A stretch of 64,000 nt of DNA from an uncultured Schlesneria sp. (GCA_903871875.1 CAIQIR010000062.1:41901-105900), one strand, 5' to 3'; shown: positions 1 through 9,745, numbered from the stretch's first letter. Numbers and translations: made by a program. The notes: generated by a model from the sequence alone, not told the origin.

Positions 1-776
1 GACGTCGAAGGACCGTCAGGATCAGCGAGATCTGTGATCGGATTATTCGCGACTGCCTCACCAAGCATCGGCGAAACGATCGTAATCGCAACTTCATCGA
101 GGTCTTTGACTTTCCGCTGCGATTCGACATCGAACAGGCGAATCGATTCAATCTCGTCGCCAAACAATTCGATACGGACCGGGTCACTGGTATCCGGCGA
201 GAAGATGTCGACGATGCCACCATGGATGCTGAATTCACCCGGCAGCTCGATCGCGGTCACACGTTCGAAGCCACGCTCGACGAGCCAGGCGGCCATCTCT
301 TCCACGTCCAATTCGCCGCCCAGGCGCATGGTCCGTGACGCAACCGTCCGCGCCTCATGACTGGGCACCGGTTGCAGTAACGCCTGAATGGTCGTGACCA
401 CGATTCGCGGCGGAGCAACAGATTCAAACGCTCTCAGAATGCGCAGTCGGTTGGCCAACACCGGATCGATGATGCTCAACTCTTGCGGCAAGGCGGCCCA
501 CGACGGAAAGCTTTGCGATTCCACACCAAACGCCGCGACATCCGCCTGAAACCCATCGACGTCTTTTTCATGCGGCAAAACGACGATCAGGCTATTGGGT
601 GCCTGTTGGCTGAGCGTGACAGCAGCAAGTGCCGTGGAAGACCCCCATGCCCCATCAATTGTTGCATCGCGTCCTTCGCGCAGCAGAGTGACGACATCGG
701 CCATTCCTGGCTGTGCCAGTAAACGGGACGAAAGATCCGTTAATTGTGAGATCGAATTGTCCGCAGCCCCAGCCAT
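1..776 (-). CDS. mfd: Transcription-repair coupling factor Mfd, N-terminal part (cut by window edge)
   Basis: Reading the minus strand from an ATG at 776, an open frame runs off the left edge and gives about 258 residues of the Mfd N-terminus. Recognisable are the segment GEFSIHGGIVDIFSP, followed by a match to RIELFGDEIESIRLFD, the UvrB-like damage-recognition module that ends in the usual region for binding UvrA. Mfd is an ATP-dependent translocase that removes RNA polymerase stalled at DNA lesions and recruits UvrA for repair. The helicase and RecG-like motor domains lie outside the window. The start MAGAADNS was chosen as the first in-frame ATG; no strong ribosome binding site precedes it, so the first few residues are uncertain. 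The gene is divergent from the ATP-binding protein at 1140. Confidence 0.88.
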   Translation of the reverse strand, partial: MAGAADNSISQLTDLSSRLLAQPGMADVVTLLREGRDATIDGAWGSSTALAAVTLSQQAPNSLIVVLPHEKDVDGFQADVAAFGVESQSFPSWAALPQELSIIDPVLANRLRILRAFESVAPPRIVVTTIQALLQPVPSHEARTVASRTMRLGGELDVEEMAAWLVERGFERVTAIELPGEFSIHGGIVDIFSPDTSDPVRIELFGDEIESIRLFDVESQRKVKDLDEVAITIVSPMLGEAVANNPITDLADPDGPST

Positions 777-1139
777 ATCTCGGCGAGTCCTCAACCATGA
801 GCGCAAACGCCAGCATCCCAAAAAAGCCAACCACGGCTCCTCGGGACACGGCAAACGAACGCACTTCGCAGAATTGTAGAGCAGATCCCCCCCGACAGCG
901 AGTGGCAGCAGCCAAAGGATTGACCTCATGGTTAAAGTCACCGAAAAGCCGAGCGACGATTACCAAAATAACGAAAGAAATTACGAGAGACGGTGGCAGC
1001 GAGTCGATGCTCCGGGGCCAACGGATCGGAAAACGGTCGATCAAGTACGGCTCTTGCCATTCGCAGGCCGTTGGATCATCGTCTTAGGCGTCGATTTGAC
1101 TCAGCAACCCGATAGGTTCCACCAGGAAACGACATTCGC
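777..1139. other. Divergent intergenic region between mfd and the ATP-binding protein
   Basis: No convincing gene is seen in these 363 bases. On the minus strand a TACAAT hexamer (positions 878-873) lies about 100 nt ahead of the mfd start and could be a -10 box, but no good -35 accompanies it. A minus-strand frame with a hydrophobic stretch crosses the region but overlaps mfd out of frame and has no family resemblance. Confidence 0.4.
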
Positions 1140-1838
1140 ATGAAGCCCCGCGCGCTGCTCTCTTGGAGTTCCGGAAAAGATTGTGCCTGGGCGTTGCATC
1201 TGCTGCGGCAACAGGCGGAAGTCGAAGTCGTTGGCCTGGTCACGACATTTAACGAGGCCTTTCATCGAGTAGCGATGCATGGCGTGCGAATGGAACTGGT
1301 CGAAGCCCAGGCTGCGGCCACAGGCCTTCCCCTGTGGTCCATACCGCTTCCGTGGCCTTGTTCGAACGACATCTACGAACAACGCATGCGTCAGGTCGTC
1401 GAACGAGCCCGCGCAGCAGGGATTACCGTATTCGCTTTCGGAGATCTGTTCCTGGCCGAGATTCGCGCGTACCGCGAACGACAATTGGGCGGAACAGGAA
1501 TTGGGCCGATCTTCCCCTTATGGGGCACGGACGCCGATCCCCCCCGCCTCGCCCGGACGATGATCGACGCCGGGCTGCGCGCCACACTGGCCTGCGTGGA
1601 TCCAAAACAGCTGAACCCCCGATTTACAGGACGAGAATTCGACCAGACGCTGCTCACGGAACTTCCCGTGGAAATCGACCCCTGTGGCGAACGCGGCGAA
1701 TTCCACACGTTCTGTCATGCTGGACCGATGTTTGACCGCCCGATTTCGATTCAGGTCGGAGAAATCGTCGAACGTGACGGCTTCTGGTTTGCGGATCTCG
1801 TGCGGAAGCCGGACTCAGCCGAGACAGATCTTGGCTGA
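1140..1838 (+). CDS. ATP-binding protein of the diphthine-ammonia ligase / MJ0570 family
   Basis: A 232-residue protein beginning LLSWSSGKDCAWALHLL. The SGGKD-like PP-loop (SSGKD, about residues 10-14) is typical of N-type ATP pyrophosphatases. The remainder matches the ATP-bind-4 family, with FGDLFL at about residue 100 and PLWG at about 129. The archaeal/eukaryotic relative Dph6 amidates diphthine on elongation factor 2. Bacteria have no diphthamide, so the substrate here is unknown and the name should be taken as family only. The ATG at 1140 is preceded by AGGAAA about ten bases upstream. It stands alone between mfd and ffh. Confidence is high for the fold and low for any specific reaction. 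Confidence 0.82.
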   Translation: MKPRALLSWSSGKDCAWALHLLRQQAEVEVVGLVTTFNEAFHRVAMHGVRMELVEAQAAATGLPLWSIPLPWPCSNDIYEQRMRQVVERARAAGITVFAFGDLFLAEIRAYRERQLGGTGIGPIFPLWGTDADPPRLARTMIDAGLRATLACVDPKQLNPRFTGREFDQTLLTELPVEIDPCGERGEFHTFCHAGPMFDRPISIQVGEIVERDGFWFADLVRKPDSAETDLG

Positions 1839-2177
1839 GTCCCATTTTTCGGTCGCTTTCATCGATCTGGCGGTTCCCCCCCAAATTCGTTTCACTCTCT
1901 GCCAGAAGCAAGGACCCACGTTTCGCCAAGACAGCGAGGAAGCCCGACTGCTTCCAATCGCATTTCTTGATCGAGTCGAGATAAAACGAACAATTTATGT
2001 AAACTGGCCGTGGGAAATGCTTTTCGTCGGATCGCCGGTAAGTTGCGAAGAATGGCCGGGGAGTTTATGATAACGGGCTCGTTCCGGCTCCTGGGCTGAA
2101 TTCGCCTGGATCGTCGTTCGCTCGACGCCGTGTGTTTGCCACACGCTCCGGATCTTTTTAACCCGAAATGGTTGCAA
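1839..2177 (+). other. Intergenic region upstream of ffh
   Basis: These 339 bases hold no gene. They contain the ffh promoter (listed separately) and, in the presumed leader, a small hairpin formed by CGTGTG and CACACG at about 2130-2147, followed a few bases later by a run of five T. The hairpin and T run are separated, so this is not a classical terminator. Confidence 0.45.
2043..2071 (+). promoter_or_regulatory. Candidate housekeeping promoter of ffh
   Basis: TTGCGA (2043-2048), a 17-base spacer and TATGAT (2066-2071) form a near-consensus sigma-70-type promoter. Transcription would begin near 2078, leaving a leader of about 100 nt before the ffh ATG. Pattern match only. Confidence 0.6.
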
Positions 2178-3656
2178 ATGTTTGAAGGTATCACAAACGG
2201 ACTGAGGTCCGCGCTCTCGATGTTGGGGCGTGGCGGAAAGCTGACCGAAGCCAATATTCGGGACGGCTTGGCTCAGGTTCGTAAGGCATTGCTCGAAGCC
2301 GACGTCCACTACGACGTCGCCACCAACTTTATCAAGCGGTGTACCGAGCAAGCCCTGGGTGATGCGGTGATGAAATCGCTGCGCCCCGATCAGCAAATTG
2401 TCGGGATCGTTCACCAGCAACTTGTCGAAATGATGGGTCCGACGGACCATTCTCTCCATCTTCGTCGAGATGGAATCAGCAAGATCATGATGTGCGGACT
2501 GCAAGGAAGTGGTAAAACCACGACTTGCGGTAAACTCGCCCGGATGCTGAAAGATCAGAACAAGCGGGCCATGCTGGTCGCCGCCGACTTGCAGCGTCCC
2601 GCCGCGATCGAACAACTGAAGATCATCGGACAGCAGCTCGATGTCCCCGTCTACAGCGAGTCCCCCGCCGGCACGACGCCGTTGAAAGTTTGTATCAACG
2701 GTCTGGCAGCGGCCAAGCTGGCCAATGTCGATGTCGTCATCTTCGATACTGCCGGTCGTTTACACGTCGATCAGCAATTGATGGACGAACTGGAACAGAT
2801 CGATCGGAAAGTCCAACCCGATCAGATTCTGCTGGTTTGCGACGCGATGACCGGTCAAGACGCCGTGAACAGCGCCAAAGCGTTCAACGAAGCGCTTGAG
2901 CTGGATGGCGTGATTCTGACAAAGCTGGACGGCGACACCCGCGGGGGAGCGGCAATCAGCGTCAAAGAAGTGACGGGTGTGCCGATCAAGTTCGTCGGGA
3001 TGGGCGAACAACTCGACAAACTCGAACCATTCCATCCTGACCGGATGGCCGGCCGTATTCTGGGCATGGGTGATATCGTCACCCTGTTCGAGAAGGCTGC
3101 CGAGCAGATGGACGAGGACGAAGTCGCTCGCCAACAGGCGAAGATGGCAACGGGCAAGTTCACGCTCGAGGATTTCCGCGACCAGATGAAGATGATCCGC
3201 AAGATGGGATCGTTGAAAGATCTGATGAAAATGATCCCCGGCTTGGGCGGAATGCTGGCTTCGAATCCCGATATTGATGCCGACGCCGATATGGGTCGCA
3301 TCGAAGCCGTAATCAGCTCGATGACGCCTTATGAACGAAGTCATCCCGACAAAATCGATCGCAGTCGCCGTCATCGCATCGCCCGTGGTGCCGGAACAGA
3401 ACCTTCGGAAGTCAATCGTCTATTGAAAGACTTCCAGGGGATGGCAGGCATGGCTCAGAAGATGTCTGGCATGGGCGTGATGGACAAAATGCGAGCCGTT
3501 CAGGAACTGTCGAAAGGCGGGATGTCCAATCCGGCCGGCGGTTTCAAGATGTCGAAAGAACGATCCAAGCGAGGGCCTGCGGATCCTGAACTGGCCGAAG
3601 AAAAGCGAAAGAAGGCCCGCAAGGAAGCCAAGAAACAGAAGAAGCGAAACCGCTAA
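2178..3656 (+). CDS. ffh: Signal recognition particle protein Ffh
   Basis: This 492-residue GTPase binds signal peptides on ribosomes and, with the SRP RNA and FtsY, delivers membrane proteins to SecYEG. The N domain occupies roughly residues 1-95. The GTPase domain shows the P-loop GLQGSGKTT at 107-115, DTAGR at 190-194 and TKLDGD at 248-253. The methionine-rich M domain starts near 330; its RNA-binding segment SRRHRIARG is at 396-404, and the tail after 490 of the M domain is very lysine/arginine rich. Longer in-frame starts exist upstream, but MFEGITNGL is the conserved family beginning. It heads a run with rpsP, trmD and rplS, coupling targeting with ribosome genes as in many bacteria. 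Confidence 0.97.
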   Translation: MFEGITNGLRSALSMLGRGGKLTEANIRDGLAQVRKALLEADVHYDVATNFIKRCTEQALGDAVMKSLRPDQQIVGIVHQQLVEMMGPTDHSLHLRRDGISKIMMCGLQGSGKTTTCGKLARMLKDQNKRAMLVAADLQRPAAIEQLKIIGQQLDVPVYSESPAGTTPLKVCINGLAAAKLANVDVVIFDTAGRLHVDQQLMDELEQIDRKVQPDQILLVCDAMTGQDAVNSAKAFNEALELDGVILTKLDGDTRGGAAISVKEVTGVPIKFVGMGEQLDKLEPFHPDRMAGRILGMGDIVTLFEKAAEQMDEDEVARQQAKMATGKFTLEDFRDQMKMIRKMGSLKDLMKMIPGLGGMLASNPDIDADADMGRIEAVISSMTPYERSHPDKIDRSRRHRIARGAGTEPSEVNRLLKDFQGMAGMAQKMSGMGVMDKMRAVQELSKGGMSNPAGGFKMSKERSKRGPADPELAEEKRKKARKEAKKQKKRNR

Positions 3657-3733
3657 CCGCCTATTTTCTGCGGTCAAGCGGATCACTGACAAATACGTGG
3701 GACAAACTTTTAACCTGGAACAAGGAGCTTTGA

Positions 3734-4102
3734 GTGGCTGTTCGTATTCGAATGAAGAAGATTGGACGGAAACACCGACCGTTCTACCGTATCTGTGTTA
3801 TGGATTCTCGCGTTCACCGTGAAGGAAAGGCGATCGAAGAGATCGGCTGGTACGACACGTCGGTCGCGGACAAGTCGAAACGCGTCAAAGTGGACCTCGA
3901 ACGCGTGGAATACTGGGTTTCGGTCGGCGCGAGCATGTCAGATCGAGTGGCGACACTCGTGAAGAAAGTGAAGACCAACAGCTTCACGACCGCGGCAGCC
4001 CCCGCTCCGATGCAAGCTCCCAAAATCAAGGAAGTACCCGCACCAGCTGAAGAAGGCGCGGAAGGAGAAGCCGCTGCCCCAGAAGAAGCGGCTGCCGAGT
4101 AA
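3734..4102 (+). CDS. rpsP: 30S ribosomal protein S16
   Basis: 122 residues beginning MAVRIRMKKIGRKHRPFYR, the S16 signature. S16 stabilises 16S rRNA during 30S assembly. The start is a GTG at 3734 with AAGGAG seven bases upstream (3722-3727). The conserved domain ends near residue 80; the last 40 residues form an Ala/Pro/Glu-rich tail that most S16 proteins lack and that is probably disordered. It lies 77 bases after ffh. Confidence 0.96.
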   Translation: MAVRIRMKKIGRKHRPFYRICVMDSRVHREGKAIEEIGWYDTSVADKSKRVKVDLERVEYWVSVGASMSDRVATLVKKVKTNSFTTAAAPAPMQAPKIKEVPAPAEEGAEGEAAAPEEAAAE

Positions 4103-4249
4103 CTCTGTTCGAGGCAAAGCCATCGCCTGAGATCCAAGAATCGGATGGCGGTGGGATAGCTCCGATCAGGTAAACCGTCGAATGTTTTCAAGACTCGTGT
4201 TCGGGATCGTCAGGCTGTCGCCCTGCGAGTGAATTTCGTTGGCGTCATC

Positions 4250-4930
4250 ATGCGTTTCGATGTCCTTACCCTGTTTCCAGAACTGTTTCACAGTTACTTG
4301 CAACAAAGCCTGCTGAAGCTCGCTATCGAGAAGACGCTGGTCGATGTGCGGTTGTGGAATATTCGAGATTGGGCGACGGACAAACACAAATCGGTGGATG
4401 ACACACCGTATGGCGGCGGACCGGGCATGTTGATCGCCTGCCCGCCGGTTTATAGCTGTGTCGAAGCCGTGCAGGCGGATGGGAATGAACCGGGACAATT
4501 GGTCATGCTGACGCCGCAAGGCCGCAAGCTGGACCAATCGCTGGTCAGGGAACTGTCGACGTATTCTCGATTGTTATTGTTGTGTGGAAGATACGAGGGT
4601 TTTGACGAACGGATCAACCTGGGCCTGAAGCCGTTGGAAGTCTCGGCCGGAGACTTCATCTGTAACGGTGGCGAAGTTCCTGCGATGATGATCATCGACA
4701 CGGTGATTCGACTGGTACCGGGAGTTCTGGGAGACGAAACCAGCAGCAAATATGACTCGTTTGGAGAAAGTGGACTGCTGGAATATCCGCAGTACACGCG
4801 GCCTCGCGAGTTTCGGGGACTCTCGGTTCCTGATGTGCTGCTGAGCGGAAATCACGAAGTCATCGCGGAATGGAGACGCCAGCAAAGCCTCGAACGTACT
4901 CGTCGCAAACGCGGCGATTTGATGAAGTAA
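4250..4930 (+). CDS. trmD: tRNA (guanine-37-N1)-methyltransferase TrmD
   Basis: The 226-residue product begins MRFDVLTLFPELF and carries the SPOUT trefoil-knot sequences YGGGPGML, LLCGRYEGFDERI and IRLVPGVLGDETS. These form the S-adenosylmethionine pocket and dimer interface. It methylates G37 next to the anticodon of tRNAs reading CUN, CCN and CGG and prevents +1 frameshifting. An in-frame GTG at 4229 would add seven residues that the family lacks, so the ATG at 4250 is preferred. rimM, which normally precedes trmD, is absent: the 147 bases after rpsP contain no frame for it. Confidence 0.96.
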   Translation: MRFDVLTLFPELFHSYLQQSLLKLAIEKTLVDVRLWNIRDWATDKHKSVDDTPYGGGPGMLIACPPVYSCVEAVQADGNEPGQLVMLTPQGRKLDQSLVRELSTYSRLLLLCGRYEGFDERINLGLKPLEVSAGDFICNGGEVPAMMIIDTVIRLVPGVLGDETSSKYDSFGESGLLEYPQYTRPREFRGLSVPDVLLSGNHEVIAEWRRQQSLERTRRKRGDLMK

Positions 4931-5025
4931 ATCAAGTGTGGGCCAGGCCCACCCGTCCAGAGATTCGTCTCGGGCGAACGTGAGTTTACGGCGAGACTGC
5001 TCGCCTTGGAAAATTGGAACAGATC

Positions 5026-5448
5026 ATGATTCGTCCATTGATTAAGCAGGTTGAAGAACAATACCTCCGCAAAGAGCCGCTCAATTTCGAAATCGGTGAC
5101 ACCGTCGAAGTGCATCAACGAATTCTCGAAGGGGACAAAGAGCGAATCCAGATTTTCAACGGTGTGGTCATCGCCCGACGTGGCGGCGGCACTCGTGAAA
5201 AGTTCACCGTTCGCCGCATCGTCTCCGGCGAAGGCGTCGAGCGAACCTTCCCGTTCCATTCACCGAAGATCGCCAAGATCGAAGTGAAGCGTCACGGTAA
5301 GGTCCGACGTGCCAAACTGTTCTTCCTGCGTGATCGTATCGGTAAGGCCACCAAGCTGGTCGAACGAGTCGATCGTGCGGAAAAGGACGCCGCCCGAGCC
5401 GCCAAGAGCGAGAGCAAAGCGAAGGCCAAGGCGGCCAGCAAGGAATAG
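5026..5448 (+). CDS. rplS: 50S ribosomal protein L19
   Basis: 140 residues with the L19 core: [32 protein letters not shown], and the RTFPFHSP and [11 protein letters not shown] segments. L19 lies at the 30S-50S interface near bridge B8. The tail after residue 115 is rich in Ala and Lys and is longer than usual. The ATG at 5026 is chosen; a TTG four codons earlier (5014) is possible. It ends the rpsP-trmD-rplS order conserved across bacteria. Confidence 0.95.
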   Translation: MIRPLIKQVEEQYLRKEPLNFEIGDTVEVHQRILEGDKERIQIFNGVVIARRGGGTREKFTVRRIVSGEGVERTFPFHSPKIAKIEVKRHGKVRRAKLFFLRDRIGKATKLVERVDRAEKDAARAAKSESKAKAKAASKE

Positions 5449-5497
5449 TCGTGATTCGCCGCCCAGAGCGAATCCGTCCGTTAAGTTCCCCGTAAAA

Positions 5498-5522
5498 CAG
5501 GGGGTTGGTACCCCACCCCCTG
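5498..5522 (+). promoter_or_regulatory. Hairpin between rplS and yraN
   Basis: CAGGGGGT (5498-5505) pairs perfectly with ACCCCCTG (5515-5522). No T run follows, so it may protect or process the rplS transcript rather than end it. Confidence 0.35.
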
Positions 5523-5620
5523 CCTGATATCGTGGAATGGGCAATCTGGCCCGTTCCAGCGGGTCGGTGCGCGATGGAAATTGGCGGAAGCGTCTGGCGA
5601 GGACTCAAGGCGGTGCCCGT

Positions 5621-6046
5621 ATGTTCGGCTGGTTCACCAAGCTACTGAGCGCTGGACGTGGTGCGAGGAAACAGCTTGGCAACAAAGGCGAACTGGAAGC
5701 CGCAACGTTCCTTGAAGGACTGGGTTATCAGATCCTGCATCGCCAGCTGCGCGGTCGATTCGGCGAATTGGATCTGGTGGCCCTCGACGGCCAAACGATT
5801 GTATTTGTGGAAGTGAAAACACGTGCTTCCACCGCTGCCGGTCATCCGACCGAATCGATTACTCGCAGCAAAGAGACCAACCTCACTCGGTCGGCCCTCG
5901 CGTTTCTCAAGAAGCATCGCTGGCTGAATCGACGCGCTCGATTCGATGTGGTCGCCATCATCTGGCCCAGTGGCAATCAGCCGCCTCAAATCCAGCATTA
6001 TTTGAATGCATTTGAGCCCGTCGGCTTTGGTCAGATGTTTTCCTGA
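5621..6046 (+). CDS. YraN/UPF0102 family putative endonuclease-fold protein
   Basis: 141 residues with the YraN layout: GNKGELEAATFLEGLGY near the N-terminus, then GELDLVALDG and FVEVKTR, which supply the D...E-x-K residues of the PD-(D/E)XK nuclease fold. The cellular role of the family is poorly known; links to DNA uptake or repair have been proposed. The ATG at 5621 (MFGWFTKLL) was chosen because the sequence upstream does not look like the family, although an in-frame ATG at 5537 exists. Genes of this family often sit beside rplS, as here; rnhB, which often lies between them, is missing. Confidence 0.88.
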   Translation: MFGWFTKLLSAGRGARKQLGNKGELEAATFLEGLGYQILHRQLRGRFGELDLVALDGQTIVFVEVKTRASTAAGHPTESITRSKETNLTRSALAFLKKHRWLNRRARFDVVAIIWPSGNQPPQIQHYLNAFEPVGFGQMFS

Positions 6047-6142
6047 CACAGCCAAACAGTCATTTGCTGCCCAGAGACGCAGCGGATCACGCTGGTCAAT
6101 GAGCGGCAGAACGACCAGCAATGGACGCCTGAGAAACTCGCG

Positions 6143-7948
6143 TCACATTTCTTCGCCAAGCTCTTCCTGCAATTGACACCAGCGATCTTCCGCAGCCGCC
6201 AATTCCCCGGTCAGCGATTCGACTTCATTGTGCAAGCGTAACGATTCGGCGGCGGCGGTGGTTTCCATCAACCGCGCGTTCGACTGACGCTTTTGATCGT
6301 CCAACCGAGCAATCGTCTTTTCGATGGTCGAGATTTCCTTACGAACCTCACGTTCGTTTCGTCGGGCCGCTCTGGCAACGGCGGCCGGTTTCGCGGCTTC
6401 AATCGTTTTGGCCGCGGATGGCGGTACCTTGGCACGACGCGTCGCTTCTTCGCGTTCGCCGTCGTCGATTTCCTTGTTCACGTAATACAGATAGGCTTCG
6501 TAGTTGCCGGAATAATTCATCACGCGTCCATCACGGACCTCGATGATGTTGGTCGCGACTCGCTTCATGAAGTGCCGATCGTGGGTCGTAAAGATCACGG
6601 TGCCTTTGTAAGCCACCAGCGCTTCAGCCAACGCTTCCACGGTATCAACGTCCAAATGGTTACCAGGTTCGTCCAGCACTAGAATGTTGTATTGGCTCAG
6701 CAACAGCCCGGCCAGACACAGCCGTGCTCGCTCACCCCCGGACAAAACGGAGACTTTCTTTTGGACATGATCGTCACGGAATAACAGAGCTCCGGCGACG
6801 CTCAGAATCTCTTGAGCTTTGGTCCCCTTAGCGGCGGTCGCCTCCAGATACTCCAGCACAGTCTGCTTCTCGGACAGGCTGGTATACACGTGCTGGGCAT
6901 AGACGCCGATCTGACAGCCGTAGCCCCATCGCACTTCGCCGTTAATCGGTTTCAGCGAATCGACAATCGTCCTCAGGAAGGTCGTCTTCCCCTGCCCGTT
7001 ATCACCGACGATGGCGGCTCGCGAACCATGCTCGATCTCAAGATCGATGCCGGACGCGATCGCGCGTTCAGGATAGCCAATCGTCAAATTGAGTGCCCGC
7101 AATGCCGGCCCCTGACGGGGGTCGACCTGCGGTGCTCGGATCCGCGCGGTCGGATCTTCACTGGCAATTTCGGCGACTTCGAGACGTTCCAATTGCTTCG
7201 TCTTCGAACGTGCCTGGGTGGCCGTACTGGCCCGAGCCTTGTTCTTGGCAATAAAGGTTTCAAGATGTTTTCGCTTGGCGAGCACAGCGGCATTCGATCG
7301 TTCCAGCATCTCGCGCTGGTCGCGTTGATATTCGAGAAACGCATCGATCTTGCCCGGAAACATCGTCAGCTTGCCGCGGGTCAGATCCAGCGTATGGGTA
7401 CAGGTCGCCCCCAGAAATCCTCGATCGTGCGAAACGATCAGGCAGCCTTCGCGATAATTGCGCAGAAAATGCTCGAGCAGAATTTGTGTTCGCAAGTCGA
7501 GGAAGTTGGTCGGTTCATCGAGCAGCAACAGGTTGGGCTCGTGAAGCAGCAAAGCCGCCAGCTTGACGCGTGTCTGCCATCCCCCCGACAGCTTGGCGAT
7601 GGGCCCCTCGAGATAGGCGCCTTTCAATTCAAACTGTCCCGCGACCTCACCGCATTTCCAGTCGGGTTGGCCGCTATCGCGCATCAAAAACTCCTGCGCA
7701 GACTCACCCGGTAGAAACGGGTCGTGCTGACGCAGATAACCGATCTGCAGCTTGGGATGGCGAAACACTTCACCCGTGTCGAGCTCCTCTTCGCCCAGCA
7801 GGATTCGCAGCAGCGTACTTTTCCCCGCCCCGTTCCGTCCGACGAAACCCACTTTGACATCTTCCGAGAGAGTCGCTTCCGCGTTATCCAGCAACACCTG
7901 GTCGCCATAACTTTTGGTAGCATTTTTAATCTGCATCAACACGGCCAT
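6143..7948 (-). CDS. ABC-F family ATPase
   Basis: About 601 residues with two ABC ATPase cassettes and no membrane segments, typical of ABC-F ribosome-associated proteins (Uup/YheS/EttA group). The first cassette has GRNGAGKST, LSGGWQTR and LLLLDEPTNFLD. The second has GDNGQGKTT, LSGGERAR and ILVLDEPGNHLD. The linker between them is charged, and a predicted coiled coil with many Lys, Arg and Glu lies at the C-terminus, as in Uup/YheS. Such proteins act at the E site of the ribosome or in recovery of stalled ribosomes; the exact subgroup cannot be fixed by eye. The start at 7948 (MAVLMQIKN) is one of three close options (7954 TTG, 7936 ATG). It converges with the YraN gene. Confidence 0.9.
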   Translation of the reverse strand: MAVLMQIKNATKSYGDQVLLDNAEATLSEDVKVGFVGRNGAGKSTLLRILLGEEELDTGEVFRHPKLQIGYLRQHDPFLPGESAQEFLMRDSGQPDWKCGEVAGQFELKGAYLEGPIAKLSGGWQTRVKLAALLLHEPNLLLLDEPTNFLDLRTQILLEHFLRNYREGCLIVSHDRGFLGATCTHTLDLTRGKLTMFPGKIDAFLEYQRDQREMLERSNAAVLAKRKHLETFIAKNKARASTATQARSKTKQLERLEVAEIASEDPTARIRAPQVDPRQGPALRALNLTIGYPERAIASGIDLEIEHGSRAAIVGDNGQGKTTFLRTIVDSLKPINGEVRWGYGCQIGVYAQHVYTSLSEKQTVLEYLEATAAKGTKAQEILSVAGALLFRDDHVQKKVSVLSGGERARLCLAGLLLSQYNILVLDEPGNHLDVDTVEALAEALVAYKGTVIFTTHDRHFMKRVATNIIEVRDGRVMNYSGNYEAYLYYVNKEIDDGEREEATRRAKVPPSAAKTIEAAKPAAVARAARRNEREVRKEISTIEKTIARLDDQKRQSNARLMETTAAAESLRLHNEVESLTGELAAAEDRWCQLQEELGEEM

Positions 7949-8120
7949 CAGCAACGGATCCTCAGCAGCGACGAAAAACAGGGGAATCGAACGGGCCGAA
8001 TTTTAGCGAAATCCCAGCAAACAGAAGAGGGACTCTTCCGAAGCGTGGCTCGACCCTGCCGCAAGCCGGTTCTATAATCCGAATTGTGACCGGATTTTTC
8101 TCGAACTTGCCTGAGATCCC

Positions 8121-8717
8121 ATGGAAATTCTGCCCTATCCCCATCCTGCCTTGCGCTGGAAATCCAAGCCCATTCTCGAGATCAATGACGACCTGCGGCG
8201 GGTTGTGGCAGAAATGTTTGAGTTGATGTATGCCGCTAAGGGAATTGGCCTTGCGGCAAATCAAGTGGGACTGCCCTATCGACTTTTCATCCTGAACCTT
8301 TCGGCCGATCCCGAGGTCAAAGACGAAGAGATCGTGTTTATCAACCCCGATATTCTCAAGCGCAAGGGGTCCACCGAAGGCGAAGAAGGTTGTTTGAGTT
8401 TTCCCGGCATGTACGGTCAGGTCAAACGAGCCGCCAAAGTGGATATCGAAGCGTTCGACCTGAAAGGCGAATGTTTTGAATATTCGCTCGATGAACTCGC
8501 AGCCCGAGCCGTCCAGCACGAATCCGACCATTTGGACGGGGTGCTGTTCATCGATCGCATGACTGAAACGGCACGGCGAGAACTGGATCCGGTGATCGGT
8601 GACTTCGAAACACAATTTCGTCGCTGGCAGGCGGAAGGCCGCTTTGGGTCGGATGAAGTTCTGAAACGGGAACTCCTGAGCCTGGAACCAAAGTCTCCCG
8701 AGAAGAAGACGAAGTAA
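8121..8717 (+). CDS. def: Peptide deformylase
   Basis: 198 residues with the three deformylase motifs: GIGLAANQ (41-48), EGCLS (89-93) and HESDH (133-137). Cys91, His133 and His137 are the metal ligands and Glu134 the catalytic base. The enzyme removes the formyl group from nascent N-terminal methionine. The C-terminus carries about 30 extra residues beyond the core. It is followed after 12 bases by fmt, so the formylating and deformylating enzymes share a transcript, as in many bacteria. Confidence 0.96.
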   Translation: MEILPYPHPALRWKSKPILEINDDLRRVVAEMFELMYAAKGIGLAANQVGLPYRLFILNLSADPEVKDEEIVFINPDILKRKGSTEGEEGCLSFPGMYGQVKRAAKVDIEAFDLKGECFEYSLDELAARAVQHESDHLDGVLFIDRMTETARRELDPVIGDFETQFRRWQAEGRFGSDEVLKRELLSLEPKSPEKKTK

Positions 8718-8729
8718 GGACTTTTGACC

Positions 8730-9683
8730 GTGACGCTGCGCATTTTGTTTCTCGGAACGGGACCGCTCGCGCTGCCCACGTTTCAAGCCCTCTGTGACTC
8801 AAGAGAGCACCAGCTCGTGGGCTTGGTGACTCAACCTGACCGAACGGGCCGGGGACATCACCAGCACCTGAACCCGCTGAAGGAATTAGCGGTTGCAAAG
8901 GGCCTGGCGGTCATGCAGCCCGACCTGATCAAAGCGCCAGAAAGTGTCGACAGCCTACGCAAGTCCGAGGCGGATTTGTTCGTGGTCGCGGCCTACGGCC
9001 AAATCCTGTCGAACGCGGTGCTGGCAGTCCCACGGCGGGGCTCGATCAATATCCATGCGTCGTTGCTCCCGAAATATCGCGGGGCCACGCCCATTCACGC
9101 CGCCGTCCTGAACGGCGATGCGGAAGCCGGCATCACGATTATCGAAATCGTCCAGAAACTCGACGCCGGACCAATGCTGGGCCAAGTCAGCACAGCGATC
9201 CAACCGAACGAAACAACAGGACAACTGGAGCAGCGTCTGGCAGATCTGGCCATTCCGTTGACGCTGCAGGTCATCAACGAAATTGGCCAGGGAACGGCAA
9301 CTCGAACACCGCAGGACGAGGCGTTGGTCACCCATGTCCGCAAGCTGTCCAAACTTGACGGCCTGGTTCCCTGGTCAAAATCGGCCGTGGAAATCGAACA
9401 CCACGTTCGCGGAATGCAGCCCTGGCCGGGTCCGTTCAGCCATTTGCACCAATCCGACAAGCCCAGTTTGCGACTGCAGATTCTTTCGGTCAAAGCGGTG
9501 GAAATCGCGTCAGGCCCGCAATTGCCGGGCACCGTTATTGGCGTTACCGCTCAAGATTTCACCGTTCGTTGCGGTACGGGAGCGGTGACGATTCTGACGC
9601 TTCAACCTGACGGCAAACGAGCGATGCCCACATCAGATTTCCTGCGTGGTCGCAAAGTCGCCGTGGGCGATACGCTGAGTTGA
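8730..9683 (+). CDS. fmt: Methionyl-tRNA formyltransferase
   Basis: 317 residues in the formyltransferase fold. The formyl-tetrahydrofolate signature SLLPKYRGATPI is present, with the preceding Asn and His (INIHAS) and the Asp of KLDAGPML completing the catalytic triad seen in the family. The C-terminal OB-like tRNA-binding domain follows near residue 205. It formylates Met-tRNAi with 10-formyl-THF. The start is uncertain: GTG at 8730 lies nine bases after AAGGA and is preferred; TTG at 8724 is only three bases from it. Confidence 0.95.
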   Translation: MTLRILFLGTGPLALPTFQALCDSREHQLVGLVTQPDRTGRGHHQHLNPLKELAVAKGLAVMQPDLIKAPESVDSLRKSEADLFVVAAYGQILSNAVLAVPRRGSINIHASLLPKYRGATPIHAAVLNGDAEAGITIIEIVQKLDAGPMLGQVSTAIQPNETTGQLEQRLADLAIPLTLQVINEIGQGTATRTPQDEALVTHVRKLSKLDGLVPWSKSAVEIEHHVRGMQPWPGPFSHLHQSDKPSLRLQILSVKAVEIASGPQLPGTVIGVTAQDFTVRCGTGAVTILTLQPDGKRAMPTSDFLRGRKVAVGDTLS

Positions 9684-9745
9684 ACGATTTGCACATTCCA
9701 CTGGAACAATGTGGAACGCCATCGGGAAATCACCACTCTCTGACA

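Noticed and set aside
655..1044. Minus-strand frame of 129 codons with a hydrophobic stretch upstream of mfd
   Set aside because: It overlaps the start of mfd out of frame and resembles no family; composition is that of non-coding DNA.
2131..2160. Terminator in the ffh leader
   Set aside because: The hairpin CGTGTG/CACACG and the following T run are separated by about eight bases and by GC-rich sequence, so it does not fit an intrinsic terminator.
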